Below the pieces are notes generated by a model. It had not been told where the DNA came from, did not search any database, and was given only the letters and a program-made list of their open reading frames with translations. From Clostridiales bacterium (GTDB lineage: Bacteria; Bacillota; Clostridia; Oscillospirales; Acutalibacteraceae), in NCBI GenBank assembly GCA_019416395.1, contig DXXH01000048.1, forward strand, positions 1 through 13,981: 13,981 nt of DNA. Reading direction: 5' to 3'. Numbering within the stretch: position 1 is the first letter of the stretch; every line of letters starts with the position of its first letter. The position numbers and the translations under genes were made by a program. Shown here in pieces: positions 1 through 6,430 of the stretch.

Positions 1-103
1 ATTTGAGCGAAATAATGTTTTAAATTACAATTGACGTGTTTTAAGCGATATATAATCGCTTAAAACACGTCAATTGTAATTTAAAACATTATTTCGCTCA
101 AAT
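1..103. repeat. Perfect 103-base inverted repeat (49-bp arms, 5-base centre)
   Basis: Bases 1-49 are the exact reverse complement of bases 55-103, with only ATATA (50-54) unpaired. I checked every pair and found no mismatch. The arms are AT-rich and each carries a TTGACG (31-36 on plus, 73-68 on minus). A TATAAT sits at 51-56 across the centre. The structure ends 33 bases before the start codon of the XRE-type gene at 137. It begins exactly at the first base of the window, so an arm longer than 49 bp cannot be excluded, and a fold-back artefact at a contig end is a serious alternative. If real, it could extrude a cruciform or be a binding region for the adjacent regulator. The sequence is certain; its biological reality is not. 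Confidence 0.9.
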
Positions 104-136
104 AGCTCATTGTCTACAATAAAGGTAGGTGATTTT

Positions 137-382
137 ATGGCGTATATTTTTGACAACCGGGAACGACGTAAAGATCTCTACCTTGCTATAAGCTACTTCC
201 GACGCCGCAAAGGCTTATCCCAAGAGGAACTTGCAGAAGCCTTGGGTATCAGCCGTCAACACTTGGCTGCCGTAGAAGCTCCTAATATGGACAGGGGCTT
301 ATCATTAGAGCTTTTGATGAACATAGCAACCGTGCTCGAAATTGAGCCATACCAACTTTTAAAGTTCCATCCTGAAAAGTAG
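137..382 (+). CDS. XRE/Cro-family helix-turn-helix regulator, 81 aa
   Basis: Small DNA-binding protein that is almost entirely one helix-turn-helix domain. Residues 17-70 have the XRE pattern, with the two HTH helices in SQEELAEALGISRQHLAAVE (28-47). It ends in the LEIEPYQLLKF tail common in one-domain XRE proteins. The ATG at 137 is preferred over a TTG at 110 because AGGTAGGTGA lies just before it. The TTG start would add nine residues outside the domain and nearly abut the palindrome. There is no effector or sensor domain, so it probably acts as a simple repressor or autoregulator. It is the only clear plus-strand gene in the left kilobase. The palindrome at 1-103 lies directly upstream and is an obvious candidate operator region, but that is inference. 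Which genes it controls cannot be told from this window. Confidence 0.85.
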   Translation: MAYIFDNRERRKDLYLAISYFRRRKGLSQEELAEALGISRQHLAAVEAPNMDRGLSLELLMNIATVLEIEPYQLLKFHPEK

Positions 383-451
383 AGTCCCCCCTCACGGGGT
401 GAGCAGATCCAGGCCTACGGGTGCGTTCCAAAGAGATGGGGTGGAAAAAGA

Positions 452-487
452 AAGCAGAGGATTGCTTCGCAAAGCATTCCTCTGCTT
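452..487. terminator. Intrinsic terminator hairpin, probably bidirectional
   Basis: A 9-bp stem AAGCAGAGG (452-460) pairs with CCTCTGCTT (479-487). It continues inside with a further pairing, TGCTT with AAGCA (463-467 and 472-476), around the loop CGCA. Read on plus, it follows the XRE gene by about 70 bases and is trailed by a weak T-rich stretch (GTCATTTATT). Read on minus, it lies 6 bases after the stop of the small reading frame at 493-690 and is followed by TCTTTTT, a better U-tract. It therefore probably ends transcription from both sides and isolates the regulator from whatever reads leftward. Confidence 0.7.
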
Positions 488-492
488 GTCAT

Positions 493-690
493 TTATTCAA
501 ATAGCAGTCCCTTTTCCGCATTCAAAATGTCCTTAATCATACCCGTCACATCAATCGATAAATAAGGTTGAACTACCCGATGGTTGGTATGCCAGATTAA
601 GAGAATAAAAAGGACGCCGGCAATTAAAATCATCGCAACCATACAACGGTAAATATCGTGGTGGAACTTAACCAATCCACATTCCGCCAA
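493..690 (-). CDS. Possible small membrane protein or gene remnant, 65 aa
   Basis: I do not recognise this protein. It has one strong hydrophobic segment, about MVAMILIAGVLFILLIW (residues 17-33), then a polar tail of about 32 residues ending in NAEKGLLFE. Its stop lies just before a terminator hairpin with a good U-tract in this direction, which supports transcription from this strand. Against it, the only early start is a TTG at 690 with no clear ribosome binding site. The frame stays open without an ATG up to a stop at 721-723, so it could be the 3' remnant of a longer gene. An internal ATG at residue 17 would leave a 49-aa protein starting at the membrane segment. It lies in the AT-rich stretch beyond the transfer module. 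Confidence 0.3.
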   Translation of the reverse strand: MAECGLVKFHHDIYRCMVAMILIAGVLFILLIWHTNHRVVQPYLSIDVTGMIKDILNAEKGLLFE

Positions 691-1054
691 GTGACGAAAG
701 TGGGAGAATGCTTTTACGAACTAATACAACACGGTGCATACCGGCCCATTTCCAAATCCGTCCGCTGCGGAGACTTTCCAAGCCTTGCTCTTCTACTTTT
801 TTAATAGAGCTGAGCCGATTCCGTCCTCTTGTGAAACCGTCAGAGGGATACTATTTTTCTCTCTCTGACAAAACAAAAGAGCGCCTTGTTTCTCACCGTT
901 TCCAAAAGCCGTAAGGGTGGATTGTAAATATTTTGTGTAGGGGTGACCTGACAAGTAAAATCTAGTGTACCCTCCTAACAAACCAACCATGAAATAGTTA
1001 TGTGCGGGACTCACCGCTCCGTTGGTACACGTCAAAAAAAGAGCAATTAAGGTA
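691..1054. other. Unassigned AT-rich stretch, no convincing gene
   Basis: About 360 bases lie between the possible small membrane gene and the end of the CHAP gene. The longest frame on minus runs from a GTG at 1071 to a stop at 793 (92 codons) and overlaps the CHAP stop. It has no ribosome binding site, and its translation resembles no family I know. A 68-codon plus frame (708-914) is equally unconvincing. There is a short inverted repeat, GTCAGAG/CTCTGAC (839-845 and 863-869). Base composition is clearly lower in GC than the adjoining CHAP gene. It could be decayed sequence or the non-coding edge of an element. I see no tRNA, CRISPR or riboswitch pattern here. Confidence 0.6.
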
Positions 1055-3007
1055 TTACGCCCCTGATGCACCTTCAGTTACATTCCACGCACCATACCCC
1101 TTGATTTCCCCGTACCCCACGGGGTAGCTGTTTCGGCGCACCATGTCATTGGAGTTCCCCTCGATGGTGTAGACCCGGCCGTTTTCCACCCGTTCCACAA
1201 TGCCCACATGGTCGGCGATGATGGAATCGCTGCCGTACCATTGGAAGAAAATGAGCATTCCAGGTTCGGGGGTGGCGCTGCCCGGCAGCCACTGGCCGCG
1301 GGACTGGAACCAGTTCACCCCGGTGCCCACTCCTGCGAATTTGGGGACGGCTCCGCTGTCCAACAGCCCGCACTGGTTAGCGCACCAGGAGACAAAGATG
1401 GCGCACCATTCCACCCGGCTGGAGAAACCATACCAGCCCCAGTAGGGTGCGCCGCCTACGTTGCCTATCTGGGACTGGGCCACAGCCACCAAGTCTCCGT
1501 TGCCGCCGCCCAGGGCAACGCCATACAGCAGTTCATTCCATAAGTCGTCGTATTCCGGGGAGAGCAGCTCTTGCAGCTGCTCTTTTTGGCCGTCGTCAAA
1601 GCCCAGCTGTTCCGCCATTTCCTGGGTGGTCTTGTGGGAGATGGAAATCACAAGCACCGTGACTTCCGTTTCCACAGGTTCGCCTTCCTCCCCCTCGGTG
1701 GTTTCCGTGCGGGTCTCCACCCTGGCGGTGAGCTGGTTCATCTCCCAGAACACCTCCGCCAGCAGCCCCAGCTTTTCCTCATCCATGGAGGCTACCTCTT
1801 GTCCTTCTGGACCGGTGGTTACCTTTACCGCGTAGACAGACAGCACTTCCTTCCAAACAGCCTGGCTGCCGGTGATTTCCAAAGTGTCGTGAGGGTGGCT
1901 AGCCTGGATTTCTTCCAGGCGCTCCTGATATTCCTGGTTGACCTGGGCAATGGCGGTGCGGATGGTCTCACCGGTGCCGGTGTCCTCCCCGGAGAAGAAA
2001 ATGCCGAAGCAGGAGCCAACCAGCAAGCCAATCAGACAGATCACCACGGCTACCAGCACCGCCACCCAGCCCCCGGCAAGGAGGGCCGTCACCAGGGCCT
2101 TGGCGGCGGCGATGGCGGCTTTCACAGCCTTGGCCGTGACTTTGGCCGCCTGCTTTGCCGTCCGAGCGGCGGTTTGCGCCTTGGCCCGCGCCGCCTGCAC
2201 CCGCCGGGTGGATTGCTTCGCGGCCTTGGCGGCGGCTTGCGTTTGGGCCGCTGCCCGCTGGCTGGTCTTGATACCGGCGCTACCACTCCGTTCCGCCGTC
2301 TTGATGGAATGGGCGGCGGTTTTCACGTCCCTCTTAGCGGGTGTTTTAATCTCCCGCCCCTCACGGCTCCCTGCTGTAGAAAATGTTCTTTTCCCGGTGG
2401 GAGCCTGGGGTGGTTGTTCTTTTCTCTGCTGCGGAGAAGGGTGCGCCGCCCTCTCCCCTTCCTTGCGAGGTGCTTGCGCTTTGGCAGAGGAACGCTGGCC
2501 CTCCTGCCGGGGATTCTCCACTGTGCCCTTCAGCTCTCGGAAACTTTCCCGCGCCTGTTTCGCACGAGGCTTTACTTGAGATAAACTCTCACGCCCTGTT
2601 CGCTCCACACGTTGGAGAGTGGAATCCGCCGCACGCTTTCCCGCCTCACTAACCTGCTCGGTAGCCTGGGCGGATGAATCCTCCTGTTGGGCTTGCTGGG
2701 CGGGCTGCCCTGAAACTGCCGCCTTTTTCGCCTTTAGGAAGGCTGCCTTCATCCGCTCTCCGGGAAAGAGGATTTTCAAAGTTTTTCCCTTGGTGGATGA
2801 CACACGCCCCGGTTGGATGGGGGGTTCAGGCCCTGCCTGGTTAGAGGTTCCCTCCTCCCCCAAAGGGGGCGGGGAGGGGCCGGAGGCCTCCCCCACTTTG
2901 CGCTGCTTTTCCCGGATATACGCCTGCTTCCTACGCTTGCCAGGCTCCCCTGCGGCCTCCAGGGTTTTCACCTCCGTGGCGGCCCTGGTCTTGATGCCCT
3001 TACCCAT
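1055..3007 (-). CDS. CHAP-domain peptidoglycan hydrolase of the conjugation apparatus, 650 aa
   Basis: Membrane-anchored cell-wall hydrolase that opens peptidoglycan for the transfer channel. Residues 1-300 are hydrophilic, rich in Lys, Arg, Ala and Gln, and probably cytoplasmic. Residues about 306-337 form one membrane segment around GGWVAVLVAVVICLIGLLVG, a hallmark of this ICE family. An extracytoplasmic linker (about 345-490) leads to the CHAP/NlpC-like domain at 505-640. Likely catalytic residues are Cys535 (in EWCAIFVSWCAN), His600 (DHVGIVE) and Glu616/Asn618 (IEGNS). The ATG at 3007 is chosen because GGAGG lies 7 bases upstream. It overlaps the VirB4 stop by 8 bases, indicating translational coupling. 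Family members I recall end about three residues after the GYG that closes the domain. Here the frame runs on as AWNVTEGASGA, suggesting the 3' end has been altered by a junction. Confidence 0.93.
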   Translation of the reverse strand: MGKGIKTRAATEVKTLEAAGEPGKRRKQAYIREKQRKVGEASGPSPPPLGEEGTSNQAGPEPPIQPGRVSSTKGKTLKILFPGERMKAAFLKAKKAAVSGQPAQQAQQEDSSAQATEQVSEAGKRAADSTLQRVERTGRESLSQVKPRAKQARESFRELKGTVENPRQEGQRSSAKAQAPRKEGERAAHPSPQQRKEQPPQAPTGKRTFSTAGSREGREIKTPAKRDVKTAAHSIKTAERSGSAGIKTSQRAAAQTQAAAKAAKQSTRRVQAARAKAQTAARTAKQAAKVTAKAVKAAIAAAKALVTALLAGGWVAVLVAVVICLIGLLVGSCFGIFFSGEDTGTGETIRTAIAQVNQEYQERLEEIQASHPHDTLEITGSQAVWKEVLSVYAVKVTTGPEGQEVASMDEEKLGLLAEVFWEMNQLTARVETRTETTEGEEGEPVETEVTVLVISISHKTTQEMAEQLGFDDGQKEQLQELLSPEYDDLWNELLYGVALGGGNGDLVAVAQSQIGNVGGAPYWGWYGFSSRVEWCAIFVSWCANQCGLLDSGAVPKFAGVGTGVNWFQSRGQWLPGSATPEPGMLIFFQWYGSDSIIADHVGIVERVENGRVYTIEGNSNDMVRRNSYPVGYGEIKGYGAWNVTEGASGA

Positions 3008-5342
3008 GGGCGCCTCCAAACACACCCTCGCCGGGCTTGGTGGTCATCAGCTGGTAGAGTTTCGTGTCCTTGGGGAACCGGTTGACGAAGGGCACCAAGG
3101 CGCTGCCGTAGCGGAGCAGGCCGCAGCCCGCGTCCGCGTTGGTGACGTAGCTCATCTGCTCCTTGGAGATATTCAGGAGTTTCGACAGCTTCTCCCGGTC
3201 AGAGGCCGCCTGGTTCAGCATGACGATGAACTCGGAGTTTGAGAGCATAGTGCTGGCCTGGACGGAATCCAGCAGATACTCCACGTTTTGGGTGATGGCT
3301 GTGGGGTAGGCTCCCCGCTTGCGAAACTGCCGCCAGGCGGAGCTAAAGAAAATGCCGCTCTGCTCGTTCTCGAACACTACATGAAACTCGTCAATAAAGA
3401 CGTGGGTGCGCTTGCCCCGTTTCCAGTTGAGGGTGACCCGGTTCAGAATGGTGTCGGTGATGACCAGCAGGCCCGTGGGCTTCAACTGCTCCCCCAGGCT
3501 GTGGATGTCGAACACCACAATGCGCTTGTCCAAATCCACAGTGCTCTCCTTGCCGAAGATGTCCAAAGATCCTGTGGTGAACAGCTCCAGGGAGAGGGCG
3601 ATGTCTTTTGCCTTCTCCTCCGGCTGTTCCAGGAGCTTTTCCCGCAGGCCGCAGAGGGTGGCGGGTTTTCCAGTCCGCTCCGCCTCCTGGTACACCAGGG
3701 CTGTGCACCGGTCGATGATGGACTTGTGCTGGGGCCCCACGCCCCGCCGGTCAATCTGCTCGATGAGGGACATGACAAACTGACTTTTCTCCACGATGGG
3801 GTTCTGCTCCCCGTACCCCTCCACCATGTACATGGCGTTGAGTCGGTCTTTCCCGCCGGCGGCCATGTGAAGCACCGTGGCGTCCTCCCGGCCCAGGGTC
3901 TGGCACAGGGGGCCAAACTCATTTTCCGGGTCACAAATTAGCACATCGTCCTCTGTGTTGAGAATGAGAAAGGCGATCTGTTCCTTGGAAAGGAAGGATT
4001 TCCCCGACCCCGGCACACCTAACTGGAACGCCGACTGGTTCAAAAGGTTCGCTTTATTGCACAGAAGCAGGTTGTGAGAGATGGCGTTCTCACCAAAGTA
4101 GATACCGCCCTTATCTTGGATCTCCTGCACCTTGAAGGGCATGAACACCGCCAGACTTTCCGTGGTGAGGGTACGAAAGGCGTTGATTTTTCGCACCCCG
4201 ATGGGAAGCGCGGTGTTGAGTCCGTCCATCTGCTGGAACTTGAGCACCGCCATTTGGCACATATTCCGCCGGGCCACCGCCTGGATGGACTCCGTATCGC
4301 TTTGCAGCTGCTGGTAGGAATCCGCCATGATGACCAAGGTCAGGACGCAGAGCATCATCCGCTGGTCGCGGGCGGTCAGGTCGTTTAAGAACTCCTTGCT
4401 CTCCTTCCGCTGCAGCTCCATGTCGTAGGGGATGACGGCGGAGAAGTTGTTGTTCTGGTTCTGCCGCCGCTGCCAGTTGGTGATATTGGTCTCCACCCCC
4501 AGCAGGCGGTTTTCCACCTCCCGCACCGCCTCGTCTGTGGGAACGGGAAGGATGTCGATAGAGAGCATCAGGTTGCGGTTCCAGTCCGTCAGCTCGTTGA
4601 CCATCTCATCCTTGATGTAGTTGGCGTACTCCTTCAGGTACAGCACCCGGCAGTATTTATCTCCCAGCTTCAAGTGATCCGCGAAACGCTCCACGCTGTC
4701 GGGACAGATGGCGTCCTTGAAGCTGTGGCCCAGGCGGGCGGACTGGTGTAAATCGAAATGGAAGGCGTCCTCCTCCCCAGGGCGGTAGAAGTCATGGAGG
4801 ATACGAAGACGCTCGGAAGCGTCCAGCTCTTTGCACTTGGAGCCAAGGGCCGCAAAGTGGGATATTAAATCCGCCCCCACCCGGGCAAAGTAGGACCGGG
4901 CTTCCTCAACATTTTTCTTGGCGACAGAAAGGGTCAGGTACTTCTCCTGCATGATGCCGTTGGCTCCCGTGGCCTTGTCCAAGAGCATCTGGTTGTACTC
5001 CCGGCGGTATTCATCCCGGAAATCCTCCCGCAGGGGCATGAGGATGGAATCCTCAAAATGGGCCTTATTCAGCCGCCGGTTGTTGATGGTCATCTTGGCG
5101 GAAGCTCCGCTGTCCAGAGAGTTTAGCAGCTCCGAATAGGAGAGGAACATACTCTCCTTATCCTCCCGGCTGGCCACCCGGTAATTGATGTCCGAAAACT
5201 GGAAAGTCTTGGTGTAGAGATTGCCGCACAGAAAAACGCCGTCCTTCCAAACGCGGCGGATGGGAATCACCTCCTGCACCCGACGGGGGACGGCGTAGCG
5301 CTCTTTTCCCAGCTTTCGTTGATTATTCAATGTTTTTAACAT
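3000..5342 (-). CDS. VirB4/TraE-type conjugation ATPase, 780 aa
   Basis: Hexameric ATPase that powers assembly of and substrate movement through the type IV secretion channel, at the cytoplasmic membrane face. Numbering from the GTG at 5345, Walker A is GVPGSGKS at 443-450 and Walker B is VFIDEF around 649-654 (Asp652, Glu653). Further VirB4-type motifs are present, such as DPENEFGPL after Walker A and ITQNVEYLL near the C-terminus. The N-terminal half (about 1-400) is the usual VirB4 domain contacting the channel. Full length for the family. I prefer the ATG at 5342, which overlaps the PrgI stop (TGATG) with GGGGG 6 bases upstream. A GTG one codon earlier leaves too little spacing. Overlaps at both ends (prgI upstream, CHAP downstream) show a tightly coupled trio. 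No missing key residue was seen. Confidence 0.96.
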   Translation of the reverse strand: MLKTLNNQRKLGKERYAVPRRVQEVIPIRRVWKDGVFLCGNLYTKTFQFSDINYRVASREDKESMFLSYSELLNSLDSGASAKMTINNRRLNKAHFEDSILMPLREDFRDEYRREYNQMLLDKATGANGIMQEKYLTLSVAKKNVEEARSYFARVGADLISHFAALGSKCKELDASERLRILHDFYRPGEEDAFHFDLHQSARLGHSFKDAICPDSVERFADHLKLGDKYCRVLYLKEYANYIKDEMVNELTDWNRNLMLSIDILPVPTDEAVREVENRLLGVETNITNWQRRQNQNNNFSAVIPYDMELQRKESKEFLNDLTARDQRMMLCVLTLVIMADSYQQLQSDTESIQAVARRNMCQMAVLKFQQMDGLNTALPIGVRKINAFRTLTTESLAVFMPFKVQEIQDKGGIYFGENAISHNLLLCNKANLLNQSAFQLGVPGSGKSFLSKEQIAFLILNTEDDVLICDPENEFGPLCQTLGREDATVLHMAAGGKDRLNAMYMVEGYGEQNPIVEKSQFVMSLIEQIDRRGVGPQHKSIIDRCTALVYQEAERTGKPATLCGLREKLLEQPEEKAKDIALSLELFTTGSLDIFGKESTVDLDKRIVVFDIHSLGEQLKPTGLLVITDTILNRVTLNWKRGKRTHVFIDEFHVVFENEQSGIFFSSAWRQFRKRGAYPTAITQNVEYLLDSVQASTMLSNSEFIVMLNQAASDREKLSKLLNISKEQMSYVTNADAGCGLLRYGSALVPFVNRFPKDTKLYQLMTTKPGEGVFGGAHG

Positions 5343-5671
5343 CACTTGCCCCCTTTCAGAAGTTCGTAATAGAGATTAAAGGTTTCGCATTTCAGCTGCT
5401 TCGGTTCCAGCAGCTCCGAGCGCAACCAGGCCCAGAGGAATTGCTCGGCGGTCATGCCGTGGTAGGTAATGAACCCCAGGGCGGCAAAGGGGGCCGCCCC
5501 CAAGACGCACACCCAGGACAACGTTTCCAGGCCAAAGTAGGGCCGCAGCAAGAAGTACATCCCCACCGCCACGGCAATGGCCAGCACGGAGAACACGCAC
5601 TGGCGCAGGCTCAAGCCGAAGAACATACTCTCGGTGTAGTTGCGTATTTCCCGGTTGATTTTGACTTCCAT
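5342..5671 (-). CDS. PrgI-family conjugation membrane protein, 109 aa
   Basis: Small inner-membrane component encoded immediately before VirB4 in Gram-positive type IV systems, comparable in position to VirB3. Two membrane segments are visible, about residues 25-42 (CVFSVLAIAVAVGMYFLL) and 49-69. The short N-terminus MEVKINREIRNYTESMFFGL is typical of the family. The ATG at 5671 is chosen over upstream in-frame codons because AAGGAGGAG sits at the right distance. Upstream translation would run through the terminator at 5693-5724. The stop overlaps the VirB4 start. Because an intrinsic terminator for the toxin-antitoxin cassette lies only about 20 bases before its start, expression of prgI, virB4 and CHAP must rely on read-through or on a promoter I cannot see. 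Confidence 0.92.
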   Translation of the reverse strand: MEVKINREIRNYTESMFFGLSLRQCVFSVLAIAVAVGMYFLLRPYFGLETLSWVCVLGAAPFAALGFITYHGMTAEQFLWAWLRSELLEPKQLKCETFNLYYELLKGGK

Positions 5672-5692
5672 AATGATCTCCTCCTTAAACAC

Positions 5693-5724
5693 AAAAAAGC
5701 GCCCACTGCTATGGACGCTTTTTT
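5693..5724 (-). terminator. Intrinsic terminator after the RelB/RelE cassette
   Basis: AAAAAAGCG (5693-5701) pairs with CGCTTTTTT (5716-5724). CCA pairs with TGG further in, around one C/A mismatch and the 6-base loop CTGCTA. On minus it lies 11 bases after the toxin stop and carries a six-T run, so it is a textbook terminator for the cassette. By symmetry it also has a six-T run on plus. It stands directly in front of the prgI ribosome binding site and would be polar on the distal transfer genes. Confidence 0.85.
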
Positions 5725-5735
5725 GATATAGATTT

Positions 5736-6062
5736 TTATAGGATAGTATCCGAAAGCTGCTTGCGGATGTCCATGCCACCGTAAACCACCCGGACAATCT
5801 GGACGGTATGGGTTGTTTCATCGGTCACATACAGGGCAAGGTAATTCTTTACAGGGAAAGAACGCAGTCCCTGGCTCCGCCAGGGCTCTTCAGCATAAAG
5901 AGCATGGCGGTTTGGCATCTCATCCAGCTTTCCAATCTCTCCCAAGATGTGGCGCACCAGATTGCGGGCAATTTCTGGCTCATAAAGCTCTTCCGAGATA
6001 TAGTCCAGAATTTTCCGTAAATCCCGTTTGGATTCCTCCGAATAGAAAATTTTCCACTTCAT
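5736..6062 (-). CDS. RelE/ParE-family toxin of a type II toxin-antitoxin pair, 108 aa
   Basis: The fold signature is RelE/ParE: an N-terminal helical hairpin (residues 10-45, SKRDLRKILDYISEEL), then basic strands (WRSQGLRSFPVKNYLALYVT, 61-80). It finishes with HTVQIVRVVYGGMDI (85-99), the usual C-terminal strand with Arg and Tyr. RelE members cut mRNA on the ribosome and ParE members poison gyrase; the sequence alone does not decide which. It follows the antitoxin with a 4-base ATGA overlap, the normal coupling for such pairs. Length is normal and no frameshift is visible, so it is probably functional. It is lower in GC than the flanking transfer genes, consistent with a cassette acquired separately. 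Confidence 0.9.
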   Translation of the reverse strand: MKWKIFYSEESKRDLRKILDYISEELYEPEIARNLVRHILGEIGKLDEMPNRHALYAEEPWRSQGLRSFPVKNYLALYVTDETTHTVQIVRVVYGGMDIRKQLSDTIL

Positions 6063-6364
6063 ACGCCGTAATCCCGATGAAGCTCTTCCATCACGCTTTC
6101 CGCAGAATAGATACGGCCTTTCCGAATATCATCCATACCTTTTTCCAATTCCCGGTCCCGCTCCTCTTTTGTCAAAGAGCCAAAGGCCACAGGAGGTTCT
6201 TTGGGCAATTTCATCTCGAAGGGGATCCCCCGCTGTAAAACCACCTGCCTCAAGAACATCCCCACCGCGTTGGACATGGGGATGCCCAATTCGCCGAGAA
6301 TCTTTTCCGCCTGTTCCTTCACTTCTGGTTCCACCCGGACAAACACATTGGATGTACGTTTCAT
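6059..6364 (-). CDS. RelB/DinJ-family antitoxin, 101 aa
   Basis: Antitoxin partner of the downstream RelE/ParE-type toxin. The N-terminal 50 residues have the ribbon-helix-helix pattern of RelB/DinJ proteins: strand NVFVRVEPEV, then KEQAEKILGELGIPMSNAVGMFLRQVV, then RGIPFEMKLP. The charged C-terminal half (about 60-101) would wrap the toxin. The ATG at 6364 is chosen because AGGAGGTGG precedes it. A longer frame reaching 6424 would run through the promoter. It is expected to repress its own promoter by binding the palindrome at 6395-6419. It starts 65 bases after the stop of the TrbL-like gene, so the cassette sits wholly between two transfer genes. Confidence 0.9.
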   Translation of the reverse strand: MKRTSNVFVRVEPEVKEQAEKILGELGIPMSNAVGMFLRQVVLQRGIPFEMKLPKEPPVAFGSLTKEERDRELEKGMDDIRKGRIYSAESVMEELHRDYGV

Positions 6365-6384
6365 ACAACCACCTCCTTGCCATA

Positions 6385-6430
6385 AGAATAGCACAATAGA
6401 TTGCGTTTTGCAATCTATTTGCAATCTTTT
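6385..6430 (-). promoter_or_regulatory. Promoter and palindromic operator of the RelB/RelE cassette
   Basis: On minus, TTGCAA (6413-6408) and TATTCT (6390-6385) are separated by exactly 17 bases, a good sigma-A promoter. The -35 box lies inside an inverted repeat with 10-bp arms, AATAGATTGC and GCAATCTATT (6395-6404 and 6410-6419), around a 5-base spacer. A further half-site GCAATCT occurs at 6421-6427. This is the arrangement expected for ribbon-helix-helix autorepression by the antitoxin. The ribosome binding site AGGAGGT follows at 6377-6371. Confidence 0.8.

Noticed and set aside
31..56. TTGACG and TATAAT inside the palindrome as a promoter for the XRE-type gene
   Set aside because: The spacing is only 14 bases, shorter than a working sigma-A promoter. 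The two boxes may be coincidental in AT-rich sequence.
391..403. CTCAC/GTGAG hairpin after the XRE-type gene as a terminator
   Set aside because: The stem is only 5 bp and no T-run follows. The hairpin at 452-487 is much stronger.
708..914. 68-codon plus frame
   Set aside because: It has a weak start, no ribosome binding site and no family resemblance.
1002..1020. GTGCGGGACTC on plus resembling a group II intron 5' end
   Set aside because: No domain V-like hairpin and no reverse transcriptase frame lie near it, so five matching bases are not enough.
793..1071. 92-codon minus frame beginning with GTG inside the CHAP 3' end
   Set aside because: There is no ribosome binding site, no recognisable protein pattern and an unlikely start. 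It is noted only within the unassigned stretch.
1571..2584. Long plus-strand reading frame opposite the CHAP gene
   Set aside because: It is antisense to a gene with clear domains, has no ribosome binding site, and its Gly/Arg/Leu-rich translation is what a GC-rich codon pattern gives on the opposite strand.
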